Assembly: GCA_020634315.1 (NCBI GenBank)
Contig: JACKBV010000002.1
Coordinates: forward strand, 186,001-250,000
Direction: 5' to 3'
DNA length: 64,000 bases
DNA from: Ardenticatenaceae bacterium
GTDB taxonomy: Bacteria; Chloroflexota; Anaerolineae; Promineifilales; Promineifilaceae
The position numbers and the translations under genes are program-made. Every line of letters starts with the position of its first letter. Position 1 is the stretch's first letter. The notes beneath the pieces were generated by a model. The model searched no databases and was not told the DNA's origin. It was given only the letters and a program-made list of their open reading frames with translations. Positions 36,415 through 45,698 of this stretch are shown here, piece after piece.

Positions 36415-38157
36415 GTGACAAGCAAACTCGAATTTCTGGAACAGGTACCGATTTTTGCAACGTTGACTGACGATGAGTTAACGGCATTGGCGGGCATTGC
36501 CCGTGAGTATGAGTTTGAAGACGGGGCCGTCATCGCTTATCAGCGCGATGTGGGCAACAGTCTGTATATTGTGAAAAACGGCCGTTTATTTGCTCATACC
36601 GTCGATGCGCAGGGCATTGTGCGCAGTTCGCGCTCTTTTCTGCCCGGCGACTATTTTGGCGAGTCGTGGCTGTTTGCTCCCAATGCACACCCGGCAACAA
36701 TTAGAGGCAAAGGAAACGGCCGTATTCTGGTCATCCAGGGCAACGAATTCCTGCAATTTCTCGATGCCTACGGCAACGTGCTCGAAAACCTGGAACCCGT
36801 CTACGATCAAAGCGGCACCATCGTCTCTGGCCTATCAGAGACAGCCTGGGAAGAAGCAACAAAAATTCGCTTAAAAGCCCATCGACGCAGCGCCGCCGTC
36901 AGCTTGCTGCCCGACGAGCTGGTCGAATTCCAGACCTATCGCAGCCGCTGGTATTTGCTGCTGCGCCTGGTTGGGCCGCTGGTCATGTTGTTCATTACCT
37001 TGATTGGCACGTTTGTTTTGCTGCCGCTGCGACCTGCTGAGGGATTTTTACGGGGGACGCTAACGGCCGTTCCCATCATCTTCGGCCTCATCTCCCTCGC
37101 CTGGCTCGGCTTCAACTACCTGGACTGGCAAAACGATTACTTCGTCATCACCAACAAACACCTCATCCACCGCGAATTCGATCTGCGCAAATTCAGCACC
37201 AACGTCATCAAAATCCCCATTGACCAGATTCAAAGCGTGGAGATTTCCAAACCCAACCTCCTCTCCAATCTATTCAACTTTGGCACAGCCCGCGTCACAA
37301 CAGCCGCCCAGGCCGGAATTGTCTACTTCGACAATATCGATGCGCCCACCATGGTTAGAGATACCCTAAATCGGCTCAGCCAACGCGTGAAAACATTAGA
37401 TGCAGGCCGTGAACAAGCGATTATGCGTGAATCCCTGGAAAGCCATTTCCAGGCAGACCATCCCCTAAGCGCTGTCACCGACGACAACCTCGCCCCTATC
37501 GCCGCGCCTAAACAAACCGGCTTATTCACACGGTATCAATGGCGTCTCGAAGAAGGAGACACCATCACATATCGCAAACACATCTTCGTGCTGCTGCGCG
37601 AATCTGCCTGGCCGGGCGGCATAGTGCTTGGCTTGATTGTGCTCTATCTGCTGCTCACACGCTTCTTCAACTTCACCTTTAGCCAGTTGTGGATCATATT
37701 CTCCCTATTTTTCCTGGTTGACCTGGGCTGGCTCATCTGGAAAGTGGAAGATTGGCGCAACGACATCTTCCAGGTCACAAGTCGGGTGATCATCGACATT
37801 GACCGCCGCCCCTTTGGTTTTGGCGAAAGCCGCAAGCAAGCTCCCTTAGGCAATATTCAGAATGTGAGCGCCGACCGCCCCGGAATCTTGCAGACCCTCT
37901 TCAATTTTGGTAACGTTTTTGTAGAGACGGCAGGTGTTGATGCCAATATCACATTTGAGGATGTGCCCAACCCCAGCCAAATTCAAAGCGACATTTTCAA
38001 GCGGTTGGATGAAGTGCGGCAGGCGCAGCGCGTCAAAGAAGGAGCACAGCGGCGTAAAGAGTATGCTGTGTTACTCGATGTCTACAAACAGGCTCTGGAA
38101 CAGGGACGAATTCCACAGCGCACCCCGCCACCCAACGAGTTTGGTTACGAAAATTAA
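36415..38157 (+). CDS. Membrane protein with N-terminal cNMP-binding domain and two bacterial PH (bPH2) domains
   Basis: About 580 residues. Order: cNMP-binding jelly roll (about 1-130; DGAVIAYQRDVGNSLYIVKNGR, GDYFGESWLF); a pair of membrane helices (about 180-235); a bPH2 domain (NDYFVITNKHLIHREF, IPIDQIQSVEI); a second helix pair (about 395-440); and a second bPH2 domain (NDIFQVTSRVIIDIDRRPFG, PLGNIQNVSADRPG). This looks like a duplicated YdbS-like unit under a nucleotide-sensing domain. The frame extends into the polypurine tract; I start at the GTG at 36415, 5 nt after GGAAGG. It may be transcribed with def and gatC, 2 nt apart each. Confidence 0.8.
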   Translation: MTSKLEFLEQVPIFATLTDDELTALAGIAREYEFEDGAVIAYQRDVGNSLYIVKNGRLFAHTVDAQGIVRSSRSFLPGDYFGESWLFAPNAHPATIRGKGNGRILVIQGNEFLQFLDAYGNVLENLEPVYDQSGTIVSGLSETAWEEATKIRLKAHRRSAAVSLLPDELVEFQTYRSRWYLLLRLVGPLVMLFITLIGTFVLLPLRPAEGFLRGTLTAVPIIFGLISLAWLGFNYLDWQNDYFVITNKHLIHREFDLRKFSTNVIKIPIDQIQSVEISKPNLLSNLFNFGTARVTTAAQAGIVYFDNIDAPTMVRDTLNRLSQRVKTLDAGREQAIMRESLESHFQADHPLSAVTDDNLAPIAAPKQTGLFTRYQWRLEEGDTITYRKHIFVLLRESAWPGGIVLGLIVLYLLLTRFFNFTFSQLWIIFSLFFLVDLGWLIWKVEDWRNDIFQVTSRVIIDIDRRPFGFGESRKQAPLGNIQNVSADRPGILQTLFNFGNVFVETAGVDANITFEDVPNPSQIQSDIFKRLDEVRQAQRVKEGAQRRKEYAVLLDVYKQALEQGRIPQRTPPPNEFGYEN

Positions 38158-38159
38158 TT

Positions 38160-38729
38160 ATGGCTATTTTAGAGATTGTGAAACTGCCGGAAGCGATTTT
38201 GCGGCAAAAGACGCACCCTGTCACAAAATTTGACAGTGAATTGCAGAAATTGATTGATGACATGATTGAAACCATGCGCGAAGCGCCCGGTGTTGGTCTT
38301 GCTGCGCCCCAAATAGGCAAGCCGATTAGCTTGACCGTCATTGAGACATTGCCACAAGTGGACGACGATGGCAACGAGATTGAGGGGACGCGTGACTTGT
38401 ATGTGCTGGTGAACCCGGAAATCATCTGGAGCTCGCGCGAGTTAACTGACGGCATCGAAGGCTGCCTCTCGATTCCGGGTTATTTGGGCGAGGTGGAACG
38501 GCATGAGTCAATTCGGGTACGCGCACAGGATCGATACGGCCGTAAAGTGCGTTATCGTGTCCATGATTGGGATGCCCGCATTTTTCAGCACGAAATCGAC
38601 CATCTGAATGGCGTGCTGTACATCGATAAACTAACGGCTCCGGAAAATTTCTGGACAGAAGAAGAGTTCCGCGTCAAGTATTATGGGGATGATGAAACAG
38701 AATACATCGAACCCACAGTTGGTGATTAA
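38160..38729 (+). CDS. def: Peptide deformylase
   Basis: 189 residues. Removes the N-formyl group from nascent proteins. All three metal/active-site motifs are intact: GVGLAAPQ (44-51), EGCLS (about 100) and QHEIDH (about 142). A C-terminal tail of about 20 acidic residues follows. It starts 2 nt after the upstream stop and is 2 nt before gatC, indicating one transcript. Confidence 0.97.
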   Translation: MAILEIVKLPEAILRQKTHPVTKFDSELQKLIDDMIETMREAPGVGLAAPQIGKPISLTVIETLPQVDDDGNEIEGTRDLYVLVNPEIIWSSRELTDGIEGCLSIPGYLGEVERHESIRVRAQDRYGRKVRYRVHDWDARIFQHEIDHLNGVLYIDKLTAPENFWTEEEFRVKYYGDDETEYIEPTVGD

Positions 38730-38731
38730 CA

Positions 38732-39025
38732 ATGGCCCTGACACAAAAAGATGTAGAACACATTGCCCATCTGGCGCGGTTGCAGTTGACGCCCGCCGAG
38801 AAAGAGATGTACCGGGAGCAGTTAACGGCCGTTCTCGATTATGCGGCTATGCTCAATGAACTAGACCTGGACGGCATCCCGCCCACCGCCCACGCGGTCG
38901 CCCAGCAAAACATCTTGCGCGACGACGTAATCGAACCGTCGCTGCCGCTAGAAGACGTTCTCTACAACGCACCACAGCAGCAAGACGATCAATTCCTCAT
39001 TCAAACAGTGCTTGACGAAGCCTGA
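38732..39025 (+). CDS. gatC: Aspartyl/glutamyl-tRNA amidotransferase subunit C
   Basis: 97 residues. Small stabilising subunit of GatCAB, which converts Glu-tRNA(Gln) and Asp-tRNA(Asn) to the amides. Family features: VEHIAHLARLQLTPAE near the start and the LRDDVIEPSLP segment near the end. It is separated from gatA (40916) and gatB (45695) by unrelated genes. A strong terminator follows. Confidence 0.95.
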   Translation: MALTQKDVEHIAHLARLQLTPAEKEMYREQLTAVLDYAAMLNELDLDGIPPTAHAVAQQNILRDDVIEPSLPLEDVLYNAPQQQDDQFLIQTVLDEA

Positions 39026-39045
39026 TCTTCCTGGACAAGACAAAT

Positions 39046-39086
39046 AAAAAGCAGGGAGCGAGAACAACTCGCTCCCTGCTTTTTTA
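39046..39086 (+). terminator. Rho-independent terminator after gatC
   Basis: AGCAGGGAGCGAG pairs with CTCGCTCCCTGCT around AACAA, flanked by A5 on one side and T6 on the other. A 13-bp perfect stem. Confidence 0.95.
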
Positions 39087-39243
39087 TTTCTCAAACAACA
39101 GCATCCAGCGCCTGTTCTGTGTTATCCCCTTGTAAGAAATTCGTAACCGTCACACAAGAAAGGCGCAAGCCTTTCACAAGAACTCCCCCATATGCTTACC
39201 AGCAATAACCACTCTTTTCCTTATTTACATATGGAGGTAACAC

Positions 39244-40767
39244 ATGAATTGGAAAACGATGTTGAAATTCCCCTTGCTGGCAACACTCCTGCTCGCTTTC
39301 TTCCTGATTGCTGGCGCTGCATCTACCCATGCAGCCAGTCCAGGCGCAGCTTTGGTGCAATTGGATGTGACGGGTCTGGAAGATTTGGGGCCGGGTTGGG
39401 CTTATGAGGGTTGGGTTATCGTTGATGGCAATCCGCTCAGCACCGGCGTGTTTACGGTTGATGGCACAGGCAATGCTTCAGTCCGTAACTTTGCCGTCAA
39501 CGCCAATCCACAAGATGTATCTGCTTTTGTCCTGACGATCGAGCCATCTCCTGATCCCGACCCTGCCCCCAGCAACACGCATTTACTCGGCGGCGACTTT
39601 AACGGCCGTTTCGCGCATCTAACCGTCGGCCATCACACCGCCCTGGGAAACGATTTTCTTGATGCCAATGGCAGTTTCATCCTCGCCGTGCCCTCGGATA
39701 GCAGCGGCAACACCCCATACACCCATGGCATTTGGTGGTTGAACCCCGCCGGGCCGACATCGAGTTTGGATTTACCCACATTGCCAGCGGGTTGGGCTTA
39801 TGAAGGTTGGGTAGTTGGTGCCAATGGCCCCATTTCGACTGGCGTCTTCACCGATCTTGCCATGGCAGACAGCGATGCAGGTGGCCCTTACGCTGGCCCA
39901 GACAACACACCCTCCTTCCCCGGTCAGGATTTTGTCAATCCCCCTATGGATTTGACCGGTTTAACGGCCGTTATCTCCATCGAACCATCGCCCGACAACA
40001 GTCCCGCCCCCTTCACACTCAAACCCCTCATTGACGGCCACATCGACGACTTAGGCGCACCCGGTCTGGCACAAGAAATGGACAACAATGCTGCCGGATT
40101 CCCTTCCGGCACGGCAAAATTGCTGCCCGCACAGCGGTATCAAGTCACCTTCACAAACCTGACTGCTGGACAGCCACTTTCCCCCGCCGTTGTCGCGACC
40201 CATCGCGCCGGATTAGGCATGTTCAATGGCAACCAATATGCGCTGCCAGCACTGGAAGCGATTGCCGAAGATGGCGATGAAAGCAGCATGGCTGCGTTGT
40301 TAAACAGCTTGCCCCAGGTTTCCCAGGTTGTGCAGGTCGGCGCACCGCTGACACCACAAGGGATCACGGTTGGCGATTTCAGCAGCAGCGCCACCTTTGA
40401 AATTATCGCTCGCCCCGGTGACCGCATCTCCCTGGCTTCTATGCTCATTTGCACCAATGATGGCTTCACCGCACTGGGCAGCGCATCGCTGCCACAGCAT
40501 GGTAGTCACGATTACTGGCTCTATGGATATGATGCAGGCACGGAAGATAACACAGAATTGAGCGGCGATTTGCCTGACCCATGCAGCGCTCTTGGCCCGG
40601 TTGTGCTCAATGGCGATGCGAATGGAAATGAGAATACGGCCGTTGACACGCAACCGCACCAATCCATCCAACTCCATCCCGGCATTCAAGGCAATGGCGC
40701 TCTGCTTCCCGCCCACAATTGGGACGGGGCTGTCGCCAAAGTAACCATCACCAGACTCGACAACTAA
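39244..40767 (+). CDS. Secreted protein with two anti-sigma-K-like repeats and a spondin_N domain
   Basis: 507 residues. The Sec signal peptide ends near THAAS (about 31). Two similar modules (about 38-130 and 175-275) share GWAYEGWV and STGVF and resemble the extracytoplasmic domain of RskA-type anti-sigma factors. They are followed by a spondin_N-like domain (about 295-505; RYQVTFTNLTAGQPLSP, ATHRAGLGMF, LEAIAEDGDES). No transmembrane helix or cytoplasmic anti-sigma domain is present, so it should be extracellular. GGAGGTAACAC precedes the ATG. A terminator follows, so it is monocistronic. Confidence 0.8.
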   Translation: MNWKTMLKFPLLATLLLAFFLIAGAASTHAASPGAALVQLDVTGLEDLGPGWAYEGWVIVDGNPLSTGVFTVDGTGNASVRNFAVNANPQDVSAFVLTIEPSPDPDPAPSNTHLLGGDFNGRFAHLTVGHHTALGNDFLDANGSFILAVPSDSSGNTPYTHGIWWLNPAGPTSSLDLPTLPAGWAYEGWVVGANGPISTGVFTDLAMADSDAGGPYAGPDNTPSFPGQDFVNPPMDLTGLTAVISIEPSPDNSPAPFTLKPLIDGHIDDLGAPGLAQEMDNNAAGFPSGTAKLLPAQRYQVTFTNLTAGQPLSPAVVATHRAGLGMFNGNQYALPALEAIAEDGDESSMAALLNSLPQVSQVVQVGAPLTPQGITVGDFSSSATFEIIARPGDRISLASMLICTNDGFTALGSASLPQHGSHDYWLYGYDAGTEDNTELSGDLPDPCSALGPVVLNGDANGNENTAVDTQPHQSIQLHPGIQGNGALLPAHNWDGAVAKVTITRLDN

Positions 40768-40793
40768 CAGCAATTCATCAATAATCCGTCGCC

Positions 40794-40833
40794 AAAGGCG
40801 CAGCAATTCCACCAGAAATTGCTGCGCCTTTTT
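40794..40833 (+). terminator. Rho-independent terminator after the spondin-domain gene
   Basis: AAAGGCGCAGCAATT pairs with AATTGCTGCGCCTTT around an 8-nt loop, followed by T. The stem is 15 bp. Confidence 0.93.
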
Positions 40834-40915
40834 GTATTGATGGGCAGCGGGCTGCTATTGCCTATTGCCCCTTTCCTAACGATAATAAGCCAGAGAATAA
40901 ACCGGATAGACAAAG

Positions 40916-42372
40916 ATGGAACAGAAGATGGACCTAACCAACCTTACCTTAACCGAACTTCGCGCCGCCCTACGCCAGGGGGAAACCAACAGCGTTGCCG
41001 CCACACAAGCCATGCTGGATCGCATTGTTGCCCAAGATAACGAGATTCAAAGTTACCTGACCATCACCGATGAACTGGCACTGGAACAGGCCGCCGCCGC
41101 CGACCAACGGCTGGCCGCTGGCGATGCGTCGCCATTGCTGGGCGTGCCCATTGCCGTCAAAGACATCATCAGCGTACAAGGCGTTCCCAATACGGCCGGC
41201 AGCAAAATTCTAGAGGGCTTCATTCCCCCTACGACGCGTTTGTTGTGCAAAAACTGAAGGAAGCGGGCGCGGTCATTCTTGGCAAAACGAACACCGATGA
41301 ATTTGCCATGGGGTCATCGACAGAAAATTCTGCCTACGTCACGACGCGCAATCCCTGGGATTTAGAGCGCGTGCCCGGCGGCAGCAGTGGGGGCAGCGCC
41401 GCCGCCGTCGCCGCCAATATGGCTTATGCCGCTTTGGGCACCGATACCGGTGGCAGTGTACGGCAGCCCGCCTCGTTTTGTGGCGTAGTGGGCTTGCGTC
41501 CCACATACGGCCGTATCTCTCGTTGGGGTGTGGTTGCCTTTGCTTCGTCATTGGATCAGGTGGGCACATTCGGCCGTACCGTCGCCGACACCACCGCCCT
41601 TTTCCAGGCCATCGCCGGATATGATCGCCGCGACAGCACCTCGCTGGATGTGCCTGTGCCCGATTATGAAGCCGCCTTGACGGGCGACATCAAAGGGTTG
41701 AAGGTGGGTGTGCCTGCCGAATATTTTATTGAAGGGATTGAGCCGGATGTGGAAACGGCCGTACGCGCCGCCATCGCCAAACTGGAAGAGTTAGGCGCAG
41801 AAATCCACGAAATCAACCTGCCACATACGCGTTATGCCCTGCCCGTCTACTACCTCATCGCGCCTGCCGAAGCAAGCGCCAACCTGGGGCGTTACGATGG
41901 CATCCGCTACGGGCCGCGCCTGCCCGGCAGCGACATGATTGACACGGTGAAAAAGACGCGCTCCCTCTTTGGCCCGGAAGTGAAGCGGCGCATTATGCTG
42001 GGGACTTATGCACTCAGTGCCGGGTATTATGATGAATATTACGGCCGTGCCCTCAAAGTGCGCACCCTCATCAAGCAAGACTTCCAAACCGCCTTTGCGC
42101 AAGTCGATGTGATCGCCTGTCCCACCAGCCCCACCACCGCCTTCAAAATTGGCGACCGCACCGACGACCCGTTGAGCATGTACCTGGCCGACATTTTTAC
42201 GCTGCCGCTCAACCTCAGCGCAAGCTGCGGCCTGAATGTGCCTTGTGGCTTTGACAGCAAGGGTTTGCCAATTGGCTTGCAGCTTATCGGCAACACGCTG
42301 CAAGAGGCAATGATTTTGAACACGGCTTATGCGTATGAGCAGGCGATGGATTGGGGTGGGAAACGGCCGTAA
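40916..42372 (+). CDS. gatA: Glutamyl-tRNA(Gln) amidotransferase subunit A, interrupted by a -1 frameshift
   Basis: Amidase-signature subunit of GatCAB. The N-terminal part (40916 to about 41229) runs to the catalytic Lys region (GVPIAVKDIISVQGVPNTAG). The rest (KLKEAGAVILGKTNTDEFAMGSS, VPGGSSGGSAAAVA with the catalytic Ser, TDTGGSVRQPASFCG) continues in another frame. The break is at a run of five C (41225-41229): six C would read FIPPYDAFVVQKLKEAG, the normal family sequence. The gene is essential in bacteria without GlnRS, so a sequencing or assembly error at the homopolymer is the likeliest cause; true decay or programmed shifting is less likely. Two residues before the break and all later motifs are intact. 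Confidence 0.9.
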
Positions 42373-42403
42373 TCCAACCAAAAAATCCTAAACTCGTGTC
42401 AAC

Positions 42404-43430
42404 ATGGAAGAGATAAACCAAATTGCAAATGGTGTAGAAACAAACCAAGAAGAACCAGAACCCATCACCTTGTTCGCTATTGCCGGTTTTTGGCGGCGGC
42501 TAATTGCTTTCATAGTAGATGGATTTAATCAGCATCCCTTTACTTATCGTCGCCATGATGTTCAAAAATTAGCTTTTCATCTTGGCCCATATGGCAGGAT
42601 ATTTGGCAATGCAATTGTTATCGCTTACTGCAACTTTATCACTCTTACCGCCATAATGGGCAAACACTTGGTAAAAGATGGCTTAAAATCGCATGTCGTA
42701 GATCATCAGGGAAAAGTTGACTTTCCGTATCGTTTTGGCGTGCCTTGATACTCGCCCCTGATTATGGCACTTTGGATGGGCATTACCATTTCTACAAAAT
42801 CCTATTATGGCCTTCATCACAACAATCAGTTTGGCGGCGGTTTTTTGCTTTTCTATAACCTCGTATTCAACCGCACAACCCGAAGGCACGCATGAATTTC
42901 CTCGTAGGAACCTACGTCGTCCATCAACCATCGCCCAATTCCGAAGCAATACTGCCAACGATGCCCAAAATACATTGACATGGTAACATATGGAATCATC
43001 GGTCTAAATTATTGCTAGCAATTGGAGGTTTGTATTTTCAAATGCGTCCTCCCACTTCTAGCATTATTACAAGCAGTGTTGGTTCAGGAGATACAAAATT
43101 TTCAAGCAAATTTAGAGCAAAAAGAAGGTGTATTTTCAGCAGAGGTGAAGCGAGTGAATTTCACATCGTTCAACACAGGTAACACATTCAAAGATTTGAA
43201 TATTGAAGTCTGGATCAATACTCCTTGCAGCCATAACCGGACATATTGTGACGATTAGTTGACGAAATTGCTATAACATGGTCTTTGCCGAATATGATCA
43301 AACTGCTCTGGATGGCGGAACGTATTTCGGGCTTATTAATCTTAGTTGATTTTGGAATTGCAAGCCATAATTCTGTGCAAGGCATTGCCTGGAGTATGGA
43401 AGATTGCAAAAGTATCTAAACGAATAATCT
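42404..43430 (+). pseudogene. Decayed RDD-family membrane protein gene
   Basis: The first part reads AGFWRRLIAFIVDG and LGPYGRIFG...IMGKHLVKDGLKSHVVDHQGK in one frame, typical of RDD proteins (FWRRLLAFLID, GKRLLGLRVVD). Further family-like pieces appear in other frames: FLVGTYVV after Asn-Arg codons near 42870-42925, and GIASHNSVQGIAWSMED near 43355-43400. Several stops and frameshifts separate them, and the first hydrophobic region seems internally deleted. GC is visibly lower and ACGGCCGT is absent. It was probably a full membrane protein with a C-terminal extracellular part. Confidence 0.7.
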
Positions 43431-43462
43431 CAACCAATATACTTGACGGAGAAACTCCATTT

Positions 43463-44485
43463 ATGAAAATCATTATTCCCCTTGCCGGATATGGCACACG
43501 CATGAGACCGCACACCTGGAGCCGCGCCAAGCCGCTGCTGCACGTGGCGGGCAACACCATCATCGGGCACTTGCTCAATTTGATGTCTGACGTGACCGAA
43601 GCGCCGGGCAACGAACTGATTTTTGTGGTCGGCTACAAAGGCGACGAGATTGAGACCTGGCTGCGTGCCAATTATCCGCAGCTGACGATGCACTTTGTGG
43701 TGCAGGAGGAAGCATTGGGACAGGCACACGCCATTTGGGTCGCACGCCACCACATTAACGACGATGACGACGTGCTGATTGCCTTTGGGGATGGCATTGT
43801 CGATGCCCACTACAACGCTATCCCTGACTACAGCGTAGATGGTGTGCTGCTCGTGCAAGAGATGGAAGACCCGCGCACCTTTGGTGTGGTGGTCACAGAT
43901 GAGGACGGCTTTGTCACTGACTTTATCGAGAAGCCGGCCGGATTTGAGCATCGCGATGTGATTGCCGGGATTTACTGGTTTAGAAACGGCCGTTCCCTGC
44001 GCACCGCCCTCCAAACTGTGATCGAACACGGTCGCCAAACCAAAGGGGAATATTATCTGGTAGACGCCTACCAGGTCATGCTCGAACAAGGCGCACGCTT
44101 CAAAACACAGCCTACTATCATCTGGCTGGATGCAGGCAAGCCCGACTTCATGCTGGAAACGAACAAACGTTTGCTGGGGCTGGGCTACGGCACAACAGAA
44201 GACATCATTGACATGAGCTACGCCATGGATTTTACAGCACTGCCGCCGGTGTTTTTGCACGAAACGGCCGTTATCGATGCCACGGTTCTTGGCCCCTACG
44301 TCAGCATTGGCCCAAACGTCACCATCAAAAACAGCATCATTCGCAACAGCATCATTGATGCCGGCGCACATATCGAAAACGCCATCATCGAAGACAGCCT
44401 CATCGGCGAAAACACGCGTGTGATCGGGCGATCTGTTAAACTATTCATTGGAGACAATTCAATTATCGAACTACACCATTCGTAA
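43463..44485 (+). CDS. Sugar nucleotidyltransferase with left-handed beta-helix C-terminus
   Basis: About 340 residues. The N-terminal NTP-transferase domain begins KIIIPLAGYGTRMRPHTWSRAKPLLHVAG (pyrophosphorylase signature with G-x-G-T-R-x-R and a Lys) and continues with FGDGIVDAHY and VVVTDEDGFVTDFIEKP. The C-terminal hexapeptide repeats are ATVLGPYVSIGPNVTIKNSIIRNSIIDAG. It makes an NDP-sugar from a sugar 1-phosphate; dTDP-glucose, UDP-glucose and GDP-mannose types cannot be separated by eye. The frame extends upstream into the RDD pseudogene; I start at the ATG at 43463, preceded by GGAG. Confidence 0.88.
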   Translation: MKIIIPLAGYGTRMRPHTWSRAKPLLHVAGNTIIGHLLNLMSDVTEAPGNELIFVVGYKGDEIETWLRANYPQLTMHFVVQEEALGQAHAIWVARHHINDDDDVLIAFGDGIVDAHYNAIPDYSVDGVLLVQEMEDPRTFGVVVTDEDGFVTDFIEKPAGFEHRDVIAGIYWFRNGRSLRTALQTVIEHGRQTKGEYYLVDAYQVMLEQGARFKTQPTIIWLDAGKPDFMLETNKRLLGLGYGTTEDIIDMSYAMDFTALPPVFLHETAVIDATVLGPYVSIGPNVTIKNSIIRNSIIDAGAHIENAIIEDSLIGENTRVIGRSVKLFIGDNSIIELHHS

Positions 44486-44531
44486 ACCGCAAACCACAAA
44501 CAAATGACAGGTTACGAAATAAGGAAACAAC

Positions 44532-45698
44532 ATGCGCAACTACATTTCCCAACGAGTTCAAAACACCCCGCCATCCGGCATTCGCAAATTCTTTGACATT
44601 GCCGCCACCATGAAAGATGTCATTTCCCTGGGCATTGGCGAACCAGATTTCGTCACACCTGCGCCCATTCTTAAAGCCGGTATCGCCTCACTGGAACGCG
44701 GCGAAACGGCCTATACCTCCAACAGCGGCACGGTGGAACTGCGCGCCGCCCTCAGCCAACACCTGCACAAACTCTATGGCGTGCAATACGACTCCACCGA
44801 CGAAATTATCGTCACCGTTGGCGTGAGTGAAGCATTGTATCTGGCGATGACGGCCGTTCTCGATCCTGGCGACGAAGTCATCATTCCCGAACCTTGCTTT
44901 GTCTCCTATGCGCCAGAGGTCAGCTTTGCCGGTGGCGTACCGGTCATGGTTCCCACCTACGTGCAAAACAACTTTGAAGTCACCGCCGAAGACATCGCCG
45001 CCGCCATCACACCCAAAACCAAAGTCATCCACCTTGGCTATCCCAACAATCCAACTGGGGCGGTGATGAGCCGCGAACGCATGATGGAAATTGCGGCCGT
45101 TGCCGAACAGCATGATCTGCTCATCATCTCTGATGAAATCTACGACCGACTGGTTTACGGCGTCCAGCACACCTGTGTGCCCGCGCTGCCCGGCATGCGC
45201 GACCGCACCATCCTCCTGGGCGGCTTCAGCAAAGATTATGCCATGACTGGCTGGCGCATCGGCTACGCCTGCGCCAACCCAGACTTGCTGGGCGCAATGC
45301 GCAAAGTGCATCAGTACACGATCATGTCTGCGCCGACCACCGCGCAAGCGGCCGCCCTTGCTGCCCTCACCGACCCCGCCGCCAATGACGCTGTCGAAGC
45401 GATGCGCCAGGAGTATGACCGCCGCCGCCGCCTCATTGTCAATGGCTTCAATACGTTAGGAATGGATTGCTTCGAGCCAAAAGGGGCCTTTTATGCCTTT
45501 CCCAGCATCGCCCGCAGCGGCATGGATGGTGACACCTTTGCCATGAAGCTGCTGGAAGAACAGGAAGTGGCGATGGTTCCCGGCGAAGCATTTGGAGCCA
45601 GCGGCGCGGGCTTTATGCGTGCCAGTTATGCCACTGCTTACGAAAAGCTTGAGGAAGCGCTGAACCGCCTGGAGAAGTTTATGCGCAAGTATGGATGA
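44532..45698 (+). CDS. Class I/II aminotransferase
   Basis: 388 residues, PLP-dependent fold type I. Family features: SLGIGEPDF near the N-terminus, YPNNPTGAV, ISDEIYDRLVYG, the PLP Lys in GFSKDYAMTGWRIGY and a conserved C-terminal Arg in FMRASYA. It resembles the aspartate/aromatic aminotransferase group (MalY/PatA-like); the substrate is not assignable. Its stop codon overlaps the gatB start (ATGA). Confidence 0.9.
   Translation: MRNYISQRVQNTPPSGIRKFFDIAATMKDVISLGIGEPDFVTPAPILKAGIASLERGETAYTSNSGTVELRAALSQHLHKLYGVQYDSTDEIIVTVGVSEALYLAMTAVLDPGDEVIIPEPCFVSYAPEVSFAGGVPVMVPTYVQNNFEVTAEDIAAAITPKTKVIHLGYPNNPTGAVMSRERMMEIAAVAEQHDLLIISDEIYDRLVYGVQHTCVPALPGMRDRTILLGGFSKDYAMTGWRIGYACANPDLLGAMRKVHQYTIMSAPTTAQAAALAALTDPAANDAVEAMRQEYDRRRRLIVNGFNTLGMDCFEPKGAFYAFPSIARSGMDGDTFAMKLLEEQEVAMVPGEAFGASGAGFMRASYATAYEKLEEALNRLEKFMRKYG

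Noticed and set aside
43430..44371. Minus-strand open frame opposite the sugar nucleotidyltransferase.
   Set aside because: The plus strand encodes an intact nucleotidyltransferase with signature motifs; the opposite frame has no family features.
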